This document shows, piece by piece, positions 6,264 to 6,372 of a stretch of 6,372 nt of DNA; positions within the stretch are counted from its first letter, which is position 1, and every line of letters begins with the position of its first letter. Source of the DNA: an uncultured Oscillospiraceae bacterium (GTDB lineage: Bacteria; Bacillota; Clostridia; Oscillospirales; Acutalibacteraceae); the NCBI GenBank assembly GCA_900554525.1, contig USHL01000083.1, positions 1-6,372 on the forward strand, written 5' to 3'. Made by a program: the position numbers and the translations under genes. A model generated the notes under the pieces. It saw only the letters and a program-made list of their open reading frames with translations, did no database searches and was not told the DNA's origin.

Positions 6264-6302
6264 ATGTTTTTGCTTGACAGGCGATGGCGTGTTTTCTCGT
6301 AA
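6264..6302 (+). CDS. 12-codon open frame directly after the T-box (leader peptide or broken gene start)
   Basis: ATG 6264 follows GGGAGGA (6251-6257) by 6 bases, just where the ribosome binding site of a T-box target gene should be, but the frame MFLLDRRWRVFS ends at TAA 6300-6302. I recognise no family. It contains one tryptophan codon and two adjacent arginines. It could be a small leader peptide, the remains of a gene cut off near its start by a mutation or insertion, or an untranslated coincidence. The strong binding site is the only real support. Confidence 0.3.
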   Translation: MFLLDRRWRVFS

Positions 6303-6372
6303 AAATCAAATTATATTATGGTAGTGTAAAGTTAAAATGAAGAAATAGCTCTCAAAATCATAGAAAAGCTTC
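6303..6372. other. AT-rich 3' edge of the window with no recognisable gene
   Basis: On the + strand, ATG 6318 and ATG 6338 open only 3-codon frames (M-V-V and M-K-K). The minus strand has only short frames running in from the edge. The composition is clearly more AT-rich than the T-box just before it. GGTAGTGTAAAG at 6320-6331 could be the tip of an insertion sequence, but without the other end this cannot be supported. Confidence 0.4.

Noticed and set aside
6099..6302. 67-codon + strand frame through the T-box
   Set aside because: It runs through stem III, the T-box core and the terminator, which are structural RNA; only its last 12 codons after ATG 6264 are worth considering.
6274..6302. 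Second promoter after the T-box (TTGACA at 6274-6279)
   Set aside because: The -35 is perfect, but at 17-bp spacing the -10 position reads TCGTAA, and the better TAAAAA needs 21 bp; not convincing.

Overview
The window looks like chromosome from an anaerobic, low-to-medium GC Firmicute of class Clostridia, perhaps near the Oscillospiraceae/Ruminococcaceae (inference). Grounds are a Gram-positive style FtsZ next to an FtsQ/DivIB-type C-terminus, strong GGAGG-type ribosome binding sites, sigma-A-like promoters, a T-box leader, and oxygen-sensitive 2-hydroxyacyl-CoA dehydratase-activase type proteins. All genes read on the + strand.

Layout. Bases 1-369 hold the 3' end of a division gene whose product resembles the FtsQ/DivIB C-terminal region. 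A 132-bp spacer with a good promoter and a palindrome leads to a complete ftsZ (502-1554), which closes with a strong intrinsic terminator (1575-1604). A second transcription unit starts from an AT-rich promoter region near 1620-1656. It carries a 983-aa protein with two tandem BadF/BadG/HgdC-type ATPase modules and a DUF2229-like region (1680-4631). A 430-aa protein resembling the HgdB/HGD-D side of the same system follows (4635-5927). The two genes share a reading frame and are separated only by TGA-TAA, so they look like a split version of one very long protein. They probably act together as an ATP-driven, iron-sulfur-dependent electron transfer system on an unknown substrate.

Bases 5928-6372 contain no ordinary-sized gene. 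They hold a near-consensus promoter and a complete T-box riboswitch with a tryptophan (UGG) specifier, a UGGC acceptor-pairing bulge that fits the G73 discriminator of bacterial tRNA-Trp, and mutually exclusive antiterminator and terminator helices. Right after it is a well-placed ribosome binding site and ATG that opens only a 12-codon frame. The last 70 bases are AT-rich and uninterpreted, so the gene controlled by the T-box is either beyond the window, broken near its start, or preceded by a tiny leader peptide.

The most notable items are the split activase system of unknown substrate and the tryptophan T-box whose target is not evident.
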